Shown: positions 53,002 to 62,413, counted from the stretch's first letter. The stretch: DNA of 64,000 bases from Deinococcus hopiensis KR-140 (GCF_900176165.1 NZ_FWWU01000006.1:310001-374000), one strand, 5' to 3'. A program made the numbers and translations. The notes: generated by a model not told the origin, from the sequence alone.

Positions 53002-54486
53002 TCAGGAAATCCCGGCAAGGCCCCGCATGACCTGGACCAGGACCCGCGCTCCCCGCGCGATCTGGTCAGCGTCCAGTCCGCCGTAACCCAGCAGCAGTCC
53101 TCCAGGTGCGTCCTGTGCGACGTAGTACGGTGAGAGCACGCTGGCGCGCACGCCCTGCTTCTCGGCCAGGCCGATCACCTCCGCCGCGTCCAGGCGCCCG
53201 TCCAGCTCCAGGTGGACGTGGAAGCCCGCTTCCAGGCCTCCCACCCGGGCGACCGCTTTCGCTCCTTCCAGTTCCCTTACCAGGATTTCCCGCTTGCGGG
53301 CGTAGACCCGCCGCATCCGGCCCAGGTGCCGTTCCAGATCGCCCGAACGCAGGAAATACGTCAGCGCCCGCTGTACCGGCCAGGACGTGTGGTAGTCCGT
53401 GATGGTCTTGAGGCCCACCAGCTGCTCGCGCAGAACTGGGGGCGCAACCACGTATCCCACGCGCAGCACGGGGGAGAGCACCTTCGAGAAGGTGCCCAGA
53501 TACACCACCCGGGCCGGGTCCAGCGAGGCCAGCGCTGGAAGGGGGGCCGCGTCGTAGCGGAATTCACCGTCGTAGTCGTCCTCCACGATCAGGCTGTCGT
53601 GCGTCCGGGCCCATGCCAGCAGGGCGTGGCGCCGGGGGAGGGAGAGGCGACTGCCCAGGGGAAACTGATGCGGGGGCGTCGTGTACACCAGGGGAGGCGC
53701 GCCCTCGCCCAGGGGGAGTTCAGCCACCTGCAGGCCGTCTCCATCCACGGGCACCGGCAGAATCTGCGCGCCCCGCTCGCGGAGAACCTGCCGGGCCAGG
53801 CGGTACCCGGGTTCCTCGAAGGCGACAACGTCGCCTGGGGCGAGCACCGCCCGCGCGATGAGGTGCAGGCCCTGAATGGTTCCGCTGGTGACCACCAGGT
53901 CCTCTGCGCCGCACACAACGCTCCGTGAGCGCCGCAGGTACGCCGCGATCTCTTCCCGTAACTCCGGGTCGCCCGCCGCGTCCGCGTATGCGCCGGGAAG
54001 TGCGTCCTCCGCCACCCGGCGCCACGCACGCTTCCACGCTGCGTCCGAGAGGGGCGCGACGGCGGGCTGGCCCACCCGGAAGTCGATCACGCCCTCGCCG
54101 CTTGCGGGCGGGGACACGTCGGGGGTCACGGGCGCGCCGCGCAACCAGCGGGGAACGCTTTCTGCGGGTGGGGGCGCTGGAGCCGCGACCGGGGTGGAGG
54201 GCAGCTCCGCGCTGACGTACGTACCTGCCCCCACCCGGCCCACCAGGTAGCCCTCCGCAAGCAGGTCGTCGTACGCCGCAATCACCGCTCCGCGGCTGAT
54301 GCCCAGAATGCGGGCGAGCGTACGCGTGCTGGGCATCCGCGTGCCGGGCAGGAGCTGCGCGTGGGCGATCGCGGCGTGCAGCTGTTGCCGCAGTTGCGTC
54401 ACCACCGGTACGCCACCCCCACGGTCCAGATGAAGCGGCACGTCCACCGTGACGTCTTGCTGCCGGGCGGGCAAGTGGTCAGTCAT
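53002..54486 (-). CDS. pdxR: MocR/PdxR-type regulator (GntR HTH plus aminotransferase domain)
   Basis: 494 residues. Residues about 25-95 are a GntR winged helix (G-T-R-M-P-S-T-R-T-L-A-R-I-L-G-I-S-R-G-A-V). The rest is a fold-type I aminotransferase domain: T-S-G-T-I-Q-G-L-H, E-D-D-Y-D-G-E-F-R-Y and the PLP lysine in L-G-T-F-S-K. Such regulators bind PLP or PLP-amino acid adducts and control vitamin B6 or amino acid genes. It is divergent from a PNPOx-like gene. PdxR is a likely but unproven subtype. Confidence 0.88.
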   Translation of the reverse strand: MTDHLPARQQDVTVDVPLHLDRGGGVPVVTQLRQQLHAAIAHAQLLPGTRMPSTRTLARILGISRGAVIAAYDDLLAEGYLVGRVGAGTYVSAELPSTPVAAPAPPPAESVPRWLRGAPVTPDVSPPASGEGVIDFRVGQPAVAPLSDAAWKRAWRRVAEDALPGAYADAAGDPELREEIAAYLRRSRSVVCGAEDLVVTSGTIQGLHLIARAVLAPGDVVAFEEPGYRLARQVLRERGAQILPVPVDGDGLQVAELPLGEGAPPLVYTTPPHQFPLGSRLSLPRRHALLAWARTHDSLIVEDDYDGEFRYDAAPLPALASLDPARVVYLGTFSKVLSPVLRVGYVVAPPVLREQLVGLKTITDYHTSWPVQRALTYFLRSGDLERHLGRMRRVYARKREILVRELEGAKAVARVGGLEAGFHVHLELDGRLDAAEVIGLAEKQGVRASVLSPYYVAQDAPGGLLLGYGGLDADQIARGARVLVQVMRGLAGIS

Positions 54487-54498
54487 TTTTCTCCTTGA

Positions 54499-54525
54499 TT
54501 GGTCCTTCTTTTCAGACCACTTTTA
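54499..54525. promoter_or_regulatory. candidate MocR operator in divergent promoter region
   Basis: TGGTC (54500-54504) and GACCA (54515-54519) form an inverted repeat, followed by TTTTACCA; MocR proteins typically bind such half-sites in the shared intergenic region. Confidence 0.5.
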
Positions 54526-54582
54526 CCAGAAGATACGCGTGGGGGAGGACTTGAGCCCTGAAGCAACGCCGGAGGAACATGT

Positions 54583-55155
54583 ATGACAGACGCCGCAACA
54601 CCGCGGGGACAACTCAAACGCCAGGACAAAGCCATGACCCACGAGGATGCCGGGGCGTTCCTCGCCGCCGCCTTCTGTGGACGGACGGGTACCCTCGGCC
54701 CCGACGGCTATCCGTACGTGGTGCCCAATCTCTTCACCTGGCACGCGGGCCAGATCTACCTGCACACCTCCCGGCACGAAGGGCATTTCCTGAAGAACGT
54801 GCGCTTTCACGATCAGGTGAGCTTCGAGGTGGATGAACCCGGGGAGGTGTACCCATACGGGCACGTGGAGTGCGACACCTCTGTGTCGTACCGTTCCGTG
54901 ATCGTCTTTGGTCGCATCCGGATCGTGGAGGACGTGGAGGAGAAAGTGCGCTTCTACCGGGCGTTCATGACCAAGTACGCCCCACAGGACTCGTGGGGCC
55001 GCGAGAAGGACGCGTTGCCGCGCGTGAACGGAACGGTTGTGTACGCCATCAGGCCGGAGACCATCACCGGCAAGCAGGGCCACCTGCCCGGACCCAGCGA
55101 GCGCTGGCCGGCCCGGAACGACACCTACTCACCCGGCTGGCAAAAGCGCAAGTGA
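54583..55155 (+). CDS. pyridoxamine 5'-phosphate oxidase-like flavoprotein
   Basis: 190 residues. G-T-L-G-P-D-G-Y-P-Y-V-V-P-N-L-F, H-T-S-R-H-E-G-H-F-L-K-N-V and V-S-F-E-V-D-E-P are the split-barrel FMN-binding signature of the NimA/PNPOx superfamily. Pairing with a MocR regulator suggests a link to B6 metabolism, though this subgroup also includes nitroimidazole reductases and heme-binding proteins. Followed by a hairpin terminator. Confidence 0.85.
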   Translation: MTDAATPRGQLKRQDKAMTHEDAGAFLAAAFCGRTGTLGPDGYPYVVPNLFTWHAGQIYLHTSRHEGHFLKNVRFHDQVSFEVDEPGEVYPYGHVECDTSVSYRSVIVFGRIRIVEDVEEKVRFYRAFMTKYAPQDSWGREKDALPRVNGTVVYAIRPETITGKQGHLPGPSERWPARNDTYSPGWQKRK

Positions 55156-55163
55156 ACCTGGGA

Positions 55164-55196
55164 GGGCCCCCGGCCTGCTCCCGCGTACGGGGGTCC
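55164..55196 (+). terminator. terminator after the PNPOx-like gene
   Basis: GGCCCCCG and CGGGGGTCC arms with a 15-nt loop, then TTTCC. Confidence 0.6.
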
Positions 55197-55421
55197 TTTC
55201 CCGGGGCTGCCGACGCGCCTTCCCTGAAGGCGCAGCCTTGAACAGCTCCCTTCATAGCCGTCCGGTGGTGGCCGAACGCCTCCCGAACGGTCCCAGCGGC
55301 GCACGAAGCCTGGCGCTGCTGCGGGAAGCCGGTGTGCACGCCCGTCAGAACTTCCTGCGCACGCCCCCCGCTGAACATCCTCACTTCGCGTCCAGGCGGG
55401 ACACCTCCTTTCGGCGCCATC

Positions 55422-55538
55422 AGAATTCCGGTTGATCTGTGAGGCGGTCGCGGGTTTACCCAGGCGGAGGAAGCAGGAAAAACGGTGATGGGCGTAGACG
55501 CACCGGAGCGGAGGGGACGTAACGGATGATCCATGATG
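55422..55538 (+). repeat. family A element, copy A9
   Basis: AGAATTCCGGTTGATCTGTG at the left, GCAGGAAAAACGGTGATGGG and CACCGGAGCGGAGGGGACGT inside, AACGGATGATCCATGATGG at the right. The following 340 bp (to 55874) hold only a weak minus-strand frame near 55620-55829. Confidence 0.75.
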
Positions 55539-55874
55539 GGCGCTGCTGAGGCCCTCATCACCCGCGTAAAGGGAGCGAACGCCCCGCCATCAACTGGCCC
55601 GCCGGCGTCCACACCGCGGTCAGCGTGCGCTTTGCCCTGCGGCGGCGAGGACCTCAAGCAGGTGATCGGGCGCGCCACCCGAAAGGTCACAGACGGCGCT
55701 GAAGCCCTCGCGACGATCAAGGACGGCAATCAGCTCCTGCCCGGAGAGGCGTGTGGGCAGACGAGGCGGGCGTGAGGTGCCGCGCCTGGAACTGGCGGCA
55801 GGGGGTGCGCACCTGACTGACCGGGGCACGACGCCGGCGGGCGTCCTGCTTTGACCGCGAACCCCGCCGGCGCA

Positions 55875-56084
55875 CTATCCCTGTTCAGGATAGGAGCGCT
55901 GAAGGACGTGCAGAAGCGCCAGGGCTTGCTCGCGGTCCAGCAGCATGCTGTGGGGAGGACCATCGTAGCGCTGGATGGTGACGTGCAGTCCCCCTGTGGT
56001 TGGACACACGTGGAAGCGGCCGGTGTCCCCGACGAATGAGGTGAGGTCCGGGCAGGAGCCGGTGGGGAGCGGGCTGACAGTCAT
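55875..56084 (-). CDS. small hypothetical protein (69 aa)
   Basis: ATG at 56084. T-V-S-P-L-P-T-G-S-C-P-D-L-T-S-F, H-V-C-P-T-T-G-G-L-H-V-T-I-Q and a C-terminal helix D-R-E-Q-A-L-A-L-L-H-V-L-Q. Compact and protein-like; divergent from the large phosphodiesterase gene. No family known. Confidence 0.5.
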   Translation of the reverse strand: MTVSPLPTGSCPDLTSFVGDTGRFHVCPTTGGLHVTIQRYDGPPHSMLLDREQALALLHVLQRSYPEQG

Positions 56085-56307
56085 GGTGCTCCGGAAGATA
56101 GCGCCTATGGCGGGAATTTCTGTGGGAGGCCCCCACCGGGGGCACCCCGGGAACAGCAGGGAGATGCCGCCTGAAGCTCCTGGACCTGCACCGGTGCACC
56201 GGGCCACGGTTTAAGCCGGTGTAAGAGCATTGAGAGGGCCTTCACGTCATCTTCATGTTGTCCCACCTTCTGCGTTCAGCCTGGGGGCGCGAAAGACCGA
56301 GGTTTAC

Positions 56308-59058
56308 GTGACTGACTCTCCCCCCACCTCCTTTTCCCTCGGCACCCTCTACGGGCGTGAGGCTCCCTTCCAGGCGCTGATGGGGCACAGCGCCGACCTG
56401 ATCACGCTGCTTGACCGGGAGGGCCGCGTCCTGTACCAGAGTCCGTCTGTGCGGCAGCACCTGGGTTGGGACCGCAACCCCACGGCGGAGCAGCACCACT
56501 TCAACCTCGCCTCCCTGCACCCAGACGACCGCGAAGGGCTCTCCCAGCAACTGGTGCGCCTGCTGCCCGGCGTTACCGTGACCCTGTGCCCTTACCGCAT
56601 GCAGCATGCCAACGGAAGCTGGCGGTGGCTGGAAGGCACGGCGGTCAACCTGCTGAACGATCCCAGCGTGGGTGGCATCCTCGTGCAGGCGAGGGACGTG
56701 ACGGTCCGCGTCCATGCCGAGCAGCGCGCGCGCGCGCTCGAGGGACTCGGGACGGCGCTCGCCGGCGCGAGCACCACGGACGAGGTCGTGCAGGTCATCC
56801 TGCTGCAGGGGCTCGAAGCCATGGGGGCGATCGCTGGCGGCGTCATGCTCCTTGACAACGATCGGCAGCACGTGACGGTCGTGGGAAGTGCGGGGTATTC
56901 CGACCACGTCGAGCGACCCTGGCGGCGCTTTCCTGTGGAGATTCCCGTTCCTGCGGCGGACGCCATCCGGGAAGGCCGCGACCTGTTCCTGACGGTGGAA
57001 GACTGGCAGACCCTGTACCCGCACCTGCAGCACATCCTGATGCCAGCCAGCGGGAGCCACGCCGCCCTGACCCTCTGGGTGAACGGGCAGGTCATCGGGG
57101 CGGTCACGCTCTCGTTCGCGGAGAACGGGGCGCTGAGCGAGACGCAGCGGCGGTATCTGCGCACCGTCGCCGCCCAGTGCGCCCTGGCGCTGGAGCGCGG
57201 CGCGCTCCATGCGCGGCTCCAGCAGCAGGAGCGGCTCTACCGCAAGATCACCGAGTACAGTCACGACCTGGTGAGCATCATCGGTCTGGACGGGGTAACC
57301 CAGTACATCAGCCCGGCGCTGACGCGCATGTTGGGCTACGCCCCCACGGACCGGCTGGGCGTGAGCGTGTTCGAAGGCATTCATCCGGAGGATCTCGACC
57401 GGTTCAGGGCGGTCTTCCAGCAGGCGGCCACCTCCCAGGTCCCGGTTCTGGCCACCTACCGCTTTCAGCACAAGGAGGGTCACTGGGTGTGGCTGGAATC
57501 CACCGGCGTGAACCCGGCCCACGATCCGGACATCAAGGGTGTGGTGATCAACACGCGCGACGTGACGGCGCGCATCGAGGCCGAGCAGGCGCGTCAGGCC
57601 ACGGAGCGCCGCCTGCAGCTGTTCGGGGAGCAGTCCGACGTCTTGATCCGCATCTTCAGTCCCGCTGGTGAGTGCCTGTACGCCTCGCCCGCCGCAGAAG
57701 GCCTGCTGGGGTACACGGCGCAGGAGCTCGAGACCCATCTCCTGACACAGCTGATTCACCCGGAAGATCTGTCCAGGGTGGAGGCGGCCTGGGCTGGCCC
57801 CATGCCTGTGCCGCCCCACCGCATGCAGCGCCGTGACGGGGCGTACCTGTGGGTGGAGAGCACCATTCGCAGAATCACAGATGGGCTGGGCGCTCTGGTC
57901 GAGGTGCACGTCGCAACGCGGGATATCACCCCTCGTCAGGAAGCGGAAGAAGCGCTGCGCGTGCAGCTGAGCCGCTTTCAGCATCTGGTAAACCTCACGG
58001 CAGAATTTGCCGCCCAGGACGCTTCAGAACAGCATATCCAGGCAGCGCTGGAGCACTGCCTGGACCTGACGGGATACACCTACGGCTTTTACTTTCCAGT
58101 TGGCAGGAGCGGGCTGCTCGAACCGCTGTGCGCCGGAGACGTCAAGGACGAACAGTTCGTCTGGACGAGGCTGGACAAGGCCCTGCGCAGCGGGGAGATC
58201 GGAAGGTCCTTGCGGCGCCACGCCGCCCTCTTCGCTGGACCGGACGAACCGGTGTTCAGTCCTCCTGAATCCTTGCCCAGGCCAGTGTGGACCTCGCTGG
58301 CGGTGTTGCCGGTCGTTGCGCGTGAAGTGCTGCGCGGCTTCATGGCCTTTGGCACAGACGGGCCGGTGGATGTGGACGGGGACAGCCGCCGGCTGCTGCT
58401 CAGCGTGAGTGAGCAGGCCAGCCGGGCGGTGGAGCGCAGGGTCCACCTGGAAGAACTCAAGCAGTCGCGCGAGGAGACCCTGCGCGCGCTGGGCCTGGCG
58501 CTGGAGTACCGCGATTACGAGACCAAGGGGCACACGGACCGCGTGGTGCACCTCACCGAGCGTCTCGGCCGGGCCCTGGGCTTCTCGGGAGCTGACCTCG
58601 ACGCCCTGCGCTGGGGCGCGTTCCTGCACGACACGGGGAAGGTGGCCATTCCCGACGCGATTTTGCTCAAGCCGGGGAAGCTCACCCCCGAGGAGTGGGA
58701 CGTGATCAAGCGGCATCCGGGAATCGGGTACGAGATGCTGGAGCACATTCCCTCGTTGCCGCCCACCACCCTGGAAGTGGTCCTCTACCACCAGGAACGC
58801 TGGAATGGCGGCGGATACCCGAAGGGGCTGGCGGGAACGGACATCCCCCTCGCGGCCCGGGTCTTCGCCGTTGTGGACGTCTACGACGCCCTGACCAGCG
58901 AGAGGCCCTACAAGAAGGGCTGGACGCACTGGGAAGCCGCCGAGCAGCTGCGCAAGGAGGCCGGTGTGCTGCTGGACGAACGTGTGGTCCAGGCCTTCTT
59001 GAAGCTCTTCGGCCAGGAGGGCGAACCCATTACGTCAGCAAAGGAGGACGCCCTATGA
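56308..59058 (+). CDS. PAS/GAF/PAS/PAS/GAF/HD-GYP cyclic-di-GMP phosphodiesterase
   Basis: 916 residues from GTG 56308 (CGAGG upstream). Order: PAS (about 15-140, L-I-T-L-L-D-R-E-G-R-V-L-Y-Q-S-P-S), GAF (about 145-300), two PAS modules (about 310-540), GAF-like (about 550-720), HD-GYP (about 725-905). Catalytic H-D-T-G-K at 774-778 and G-Y-P at 836-838 (G-G-G-Y-P-K-G-L) look intact. A cytosolic multi-sensor that should hydrolyse c-di-GMP. Its stop overlaps the next start (ATGA), coupling it to an RsbQ-like hydrolase. Confidence 0.92.
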   Translation: MTDSPPTSFSLGTLYGREAPFQALMGHSADLITLLDREGRVLYQSPSVRQHLGWDRNPTAEQHHFNLASLHPDDREGLSQQLVRLLPGVTVTLCPYRMQHANGSWRWLEGTAVNLLNDPSVGGILVQARDVTVRVHAEQRARALEGLGTALAGASTTDEVVQVILLQGLEAMGAIAGGVMLLDNDRQHVTVVGSAGYSDHVERPWRRFPVEIPVPAADAIREGRDLFLTVEDWQTLYPHLQHILMPASGSHAALTLWVNGQVIGAVTLSFAENGALSETQRRYLRTVAAQCALALERGALHARLQQQERLYRKITEYSHDLVSIIGLDGVTQYISPALTRMLGYAPTDRLGVSVFEGIHPEDLDRFRAVFQQAATSQVPVLATYRFQHKEGHWVWLESTGVNPAHDPDIKGVVINTRDVTARIEAEQARQATERRLQLFGEQSDVLIRIFSPAGECLYASPAAEGLLGYTAQELETHLLTQLIHPEDLSRVEAAWAGPMPVPPHRMQRRDGAYLWVESTIRRITDGLGALVEVHVATRDITPRQEAEEALRVQLSRFQHLVNLTAEFAAQDASEQHIQAALEHCLDLTGYTYGFYFPVGRSGLLEPLCAGDVKDEQFVWTRLDKALRSGEIGRSLRRHAALFAGPDEPVFSPPESLPRPVWTSLAVLPVVAREVLRGFMAFGTDGPVDVDGDSRRLLLSVSEQASRAVERRVHLEELKQSREETLRALGLALEYRDYETKGHTDRVVHLTERLGRALGFSGADLDALRWGAFLHDTGKVAIPDAILLKPGKLTPEEWDVIKRHPGIGYEMLEHIPSLPPTTLEVVLYHQERWNGGGYPKGLAGTDIPLAARVFAVVDVYDALTSERPYKKGWTHWEAAEQLRKEAGVLLDERVVQAFLKLFGQEGEPITSAKEDAL

Positions 59059-59864
59059 CTGTTCTTGATTCCAGATTCGCCCGGCAATCCAGCGCCTCTA
59101 TCACGGGCTCGGGTCCGCAGACACTGCTGTGCGCCCACGGCTTTTGCTCCCACCAGGGGATCTTCCGGCACCAGGTGGCTGCGTTTGCACAGAGCCACCG
59201 GGTCGTGACGTATGACCTCGCCGGCTTCGGGCAGTCGGATCCAGACCTGTGGCGTGCGGAGCATCACCAGCGGCTCGAAGGGTACGCGGCCGACATGGTG
59301 CGCCTGATCGATGAACTCGGTCTGCGCCGCATCACCCTGCTGGGCGCCTCCATGGGCGCGATGATCGGGCTCCTGGCTTCGCTGGAACGCCCAGAACGCT
59401 TCAGCGCGCTGGTGTTCATCGGGGCGAGCCCGCGGTACTTGAATGACGCGACCTATCAGGGCGGCTTCGAACGGGCGGACGTGGACGGCTTTTACAGGTT
59501 GATCGACGGGCGTCAGGACTGGCAGGGCGCCCTGACGGGCATGCTGCTCAACCAGCCGGTGTCGCTGCCCCTTCAGGAGATCGCTGAGAACGTGCGGGGC
59601 GTCAGGCCTGAGGTCGCGGGCGTGGTGGCGCGGGCCATCTTCGATTCCGACTACCGGTCTCTGCTGGCGCAGGCGCGGCACCCGGTCCTCGTGACGCAGA
59701 CCCGGGCAGACAGCGCGGTCCCCGAAAGCGTGGCGCGGTACCTGCACCGCAACCTGCCCAACGCGGAACTGGCTTTTCTGCCGGGGGTGGGTCACATTCC
59801 CAACTTCACGGAACCCGGTGCCTTCAACGCCGCAGTCAGGGGATTCCCAGTTCAGGCGTTTTAG
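59055..59864 (+). CDS. RsbQ-like alpha/beta hydrolase
   Basis: 269 residues, ATG 59055 with AAGGAGGAC upstream. Catalytic triad S99 (G-A-S-M-G-A), D219 and H247, at almost the same positions as B. subtilis RsbQ (S96, D219, H247). The segment S-P-R-Y-L-N-D-A-T-Y-Q-G-G-F-E recalls the RsbQ S-P-C-Y-L-N-D...G-G-F-E loop. RsbQ works with the PAS domain of RsbP; KAI2/D14 receptors share the fold. Here it is coupled to a PAS/GAF/HD-GYP enzyme, suggesting it supplies or senses that protein's small-molecule signal. Confidence 0.9.
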   Translation: MTVLDSRFARQSSASITGSGPQTLLCAHGFCSHQGIFRHQVAAFAQSHRVVTYDLAGFGQSDPDLWRAEHHQRLEGYAADMVRLIDELGLRRITLLGASMGAMIGLLASLERPERFSALVFIGASPRYLNDATYQGGFERADVDGFYRLIDGRQDWQGALTGMLLNQPVSLPLQEIAENVRGVRPEVAGVVARAIFDSDYRSLLAQARHPVLVTQTRADSAVPESVARYLHRNLPNAELAFLPGVGHIPNFTEPGAFNAAVRGFPVQAF

Positions 59865-59992
59865 AGCATGTGTCAAAGGGAGGACTTCTTTTTGACCGAG
59901 CAGCACGCGGACTTGAATGCGCATTGGGGAGAATAGGGCGCCGTGAGGAGTGCCCTTCCACGCGCGGCGCACTTCGGACAAATGCGCCAGGC
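59864..59992 (+). repeat. family B element, copy B4
   Basis: TAGAGCATGTGTCAAAGGGA, GGACTTCTTTTTGACCGAGC, ATGCGCATTGGGGAGAATAG, and a right end reading GGCGCATTTGTCC on the other strand. Begins at the stop codon of the hydrolase gene. Confidence 0.85.
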
Positions 59993-60088
59993 GGACGCTT
60001 TAGGTCCGCAGGAGATGGACGCTGCGCAGGAAGTCGGAAAGCGGTGCCCCAGGTGCCGCAGTGGCCCGGGAAAGGATGTCCGCGTCCT

Positions 60089-60379
60089 TCAAGGCCGGGT
60101 CCCCCCGCTCGCTGCCCGTGATGCCCACAGAAGGCGGCTACTTGCAGTTTGCGGTGTGCCACGCCTCCAGGTCCGCTTCCCCTTCGCCTCGCTGCCAGTT
60201 TCGACCGCGAGGAGGACGTGCCGGCGCGCGGTTCTGGGCCTGTAGCCAGAAGCGACCAGACGCCGGGCGGTCACATAGAGGCCCACGGCAACGGTGCCGT
60301 CACCGGGCTTGGCTCCGAAGTGGGCCTCTCTGAATGTTTGCGGTGCGTCGAACCGCACCGCGTTCAGGTCTCCGACCAT
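60089..60379 (-). CDS. possible hypothetical protein (96 aa)
   Basis: ATG at 60379: M-V-G-D-L-N-A-V-R-F-D-A-P-Q-T-F-R-E-A-H then G-D-G-T-V-A-V-G-L-Y-V-T-A-R-R-L-V. The first 60 residues look coding, the rest does not; no strong ribosome site. May be a 5' fragment of a lost gene. Confidence 0.3.
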   Translation of the reverse strand: MVGDLNAVRFDAPQTFREAHFGAKPGDGTVAVGLYVTARRLVASGYRPRTARRHVLLAVETGSEAKGKRTWRRGTPQTASSRLLWASRAASGGTRP

Positions 60380-60436
60380 GACTGTCCAGCGGACCGCTCC
60401 TCCTGGAGGGTGTGGCCCTGAGGACGTGCCGCCGCG

Positions 60437-60540
60437 TCATACGGTTTCCGGATCATCCGTGACACCCGATCTGCTGCGCCGCGTTGCACGTCCGCTCGGG
60501 TTGGCCCGTGACGTCGTCACGGGCCAACCCGAATCCTGAT
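60437..60540 (-). repeat. family A element, copy A10
   Basis: CATACGGTTTCCGGATCATC at the left and CGGGTTGGCCCGTGAC-GTC-GTCACGGGCC at the right; that right block is a perfect 16-bp inverted repeat. Confidence 0.8.
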
Positions 60541-60602
60541 CAGGCGAGAAGAAGGGGTGATGTGCACCCGACCGTCGGAGGCGCTTTCAGGGGCCGGGCC
60601 AC

Positions 60603-61401
60603 TCAGCGGTCAAGGGTAAAGGCACCGCCAGTGGGAAAGACCTCTTCCCACAGGAGCGCGTCGTGCTCCCCGACCAGGGTGACGAGGCACGCCGGTTGCC
60701 CGGCGCTTGACGACAGGGCCGTGTACCGACGGGCAGCCTCAAGATAGGGCAATTCCAGCGTGCCCCCTGAGGTAGGGAAGCGCGCCAGCCCCAGTACCAT
60801 CGCGCCGTCCCCGAGGTAGACCGCTGGAAGGCCCCCGGCTTTCGTCCAATTTGGTGGGGTATAGACGGTGATCTCGCGTGAACCGGGCAGGCTGCCCGAC
60901 TTCAGGATGAACCAGTCGATCTTCCCGCTCAGAATCTGCGTGCTGGGGATGGCCGCAGGCGCCTGAGTGCCCCGCCAGGCGGTGTGTGCCTGCGGGGGTG
61001 AGGGCGGGCCGGCGACACCGGTCCTCAGGGAAAGGGCGGCGTGCGTGATGTCCTTGATCTGCGCGGTCACGGGCCAGACGCCCGTGCCAGGAACGGGGGG
61101 CAGCGGAAGGTACACGCCGCAGCACACCGTGACTTCACGCGCCGCACCAGGTGGCCGGTTCCCGGTACAAGCTGGAGCTCCCCCGGACCCGGCGGGGAAG
61201 CGCCGGCCGGGCCACCCTGAGGCGGCAGCCGTCCGTCCGGTTCACCTGTAGGTCACAGTCTACGGGCCAGGGTGGCGCGGCCGAGAAACCGGGTACCAGG
61301 GGCCGCGCTCCACCGGCTTCCTCCGCTCCTCCTGCCGCGGCGGGTGACAGCAGGGCAAGGCTGAGAACGGCCGCAGACAGGCGGGTGAAGGGAGAGGACA
61401 T
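60603..61401 (-). pseudogene. secreted esterase (enterochelin-esterase-like), frameshifted
   Basis: ATG 61401 starts a signal peptide (S-P-F-T-R-L-S-A-A-V-L-S-L-A-L-L) and C-D-L-Q-V-N-R-T-D-G. Between 61230 and 61140 the frame changes, and the protein continues E-V-T-V-C-C-G-V-Y-L-P, then I-T-V-Y-T-P-P-N-W and P-A-V-Y-L-G-D-G, as in esterase-D/Fes-type hydrolases. The C-terminus (L-V-G-E-H-D-A-L-L-W-E-E-V-F-P) has the His loop, but the usual segment with the Gly-x-Ser-x-Gly nucleophile is missing, so an internal deletion is likely too. Confidence 0.65.
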
Positions 61402-61990
61402 CCCCACGAGCATATGGGGCGGACCTGAAGGACGGCTGCCCGGAGGCGGCGTCACGGCCTGACAGCTCCCCGCTCTATACGGAGGGGAGTTCTGGCTGCG
61501 CTTTCCTCGTGGTGGCCTTGGGAGAGGCGCGGAAGCAAAGCTCCCAAGAACAGGGTTCGCTGAGCCGCTCTGACGCTGGCGTTTAACCCGGGGTCTCGGC
61601 CACAGGTGCCGGTCCGGAGACCAGCCTTCGCGGCTTCGTTGATGCCCTGGGTGTGCCAGCGACAGGAGCGCGTCGGCGCCCAGGGTCAAGGGACCCGCGC
61701 ACGGGGTTACGTCTTCCGGACCGCTCCGCAGCGCCAACCACGCGGGCGTCAAAGCCCGCGGCGCTCAAGCGCCGCGGGGAGAACGGGCGTGCCCACGTCC
61801 AGACAAAGACGTTCTCCGGACATGACCGCACGCGCACGCCCGAGACAGCTCGGCCTGCCGGGGGTTTATCCACTGCGCTGCTCTGCCAGCACGCTGAGCC
61901 TTGCGAAATCGGTTGCTGTGCGGCTCGCCCGGTTATGGCCGCCAGCGACACCGAATGGGGGGCGGCATTTCTCCGTGCAGGCGCAAGGCG
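61402..61990. other. gene-free region with a strong hairpin
   Basis: CCCGCGGCGCT (61755) and AGCGCCGCGGG (ending 61778) form a perfect 11-bp stem with a 2-nt spacer; no T tract. No gene supported in this stretch. Confidence 0.45.
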
Positions 61991-62413
61991 TCAGGGTTGG
62001 GCCTGCACGGTGATGCCCTCCAGAACGAACTCGCGCAAAGGCCCGTTCGCGCGAAAACCCAGGAAGCCTCCCGGTCCGAATGCCAGGCTCCCCACGGCGT
62101 GGAGGTCAAAAAGCTCGCCCACGGCGTGGACCACGGGTTCGATGTCCTGCTGTGACCGGGGAACCGCGGCTTTCCGGTCCCGGTGGGGCGGGAGGCCATA
62201 CGCCTGTACCGCAGCGCGGTGTTCTGCTGGTGAGAGGAAATGGAAGGTAAGATCCTGGGTCACGAAATGACCGGGCTGCGTCAGGCCCAGCCTGCCGCCA
62301 GTCGGTCCGGCCTGAAGGTGACCCAGACCGTGTTCCACCATCAGTTCGAGCAGGGCCTGCACAAAGTGCGTCGCCTGGGCGGAGGTCAGCGGAGGACGGT
62401 CGGTCATTCCCAA
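61991..62413 (-). CDS. hypothetical protein (140 aa)
   Basis: Start ATG 62413 or 62407. L-T-S-A-Q-A-T-H-F-V-Q-A-L-L-E-L-M-V-E-H-G helix, then G-H-F-V-T-Q-D-L-T-F-H-F-L-S-P-A-E-H and an alternation of Gly and hydrophobic residues toward the C-terminus. No leader, no Cys. Codon use suits the genome. Unknown. Confidence 0.6.
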   Translation of the reverse strand: MGMTDRPPLTSAQATHFVQALLELMVEHGLGHLQAGPTGGRLGLTQPGHFVTQDLTFHFLSPAEHRAAVQAYGLPPHRDRKAAVPRSQQDIEPVVHAVGELFDLHAVGSLAFGPGGFLGFRANGPLREFVLEGITVQAQP

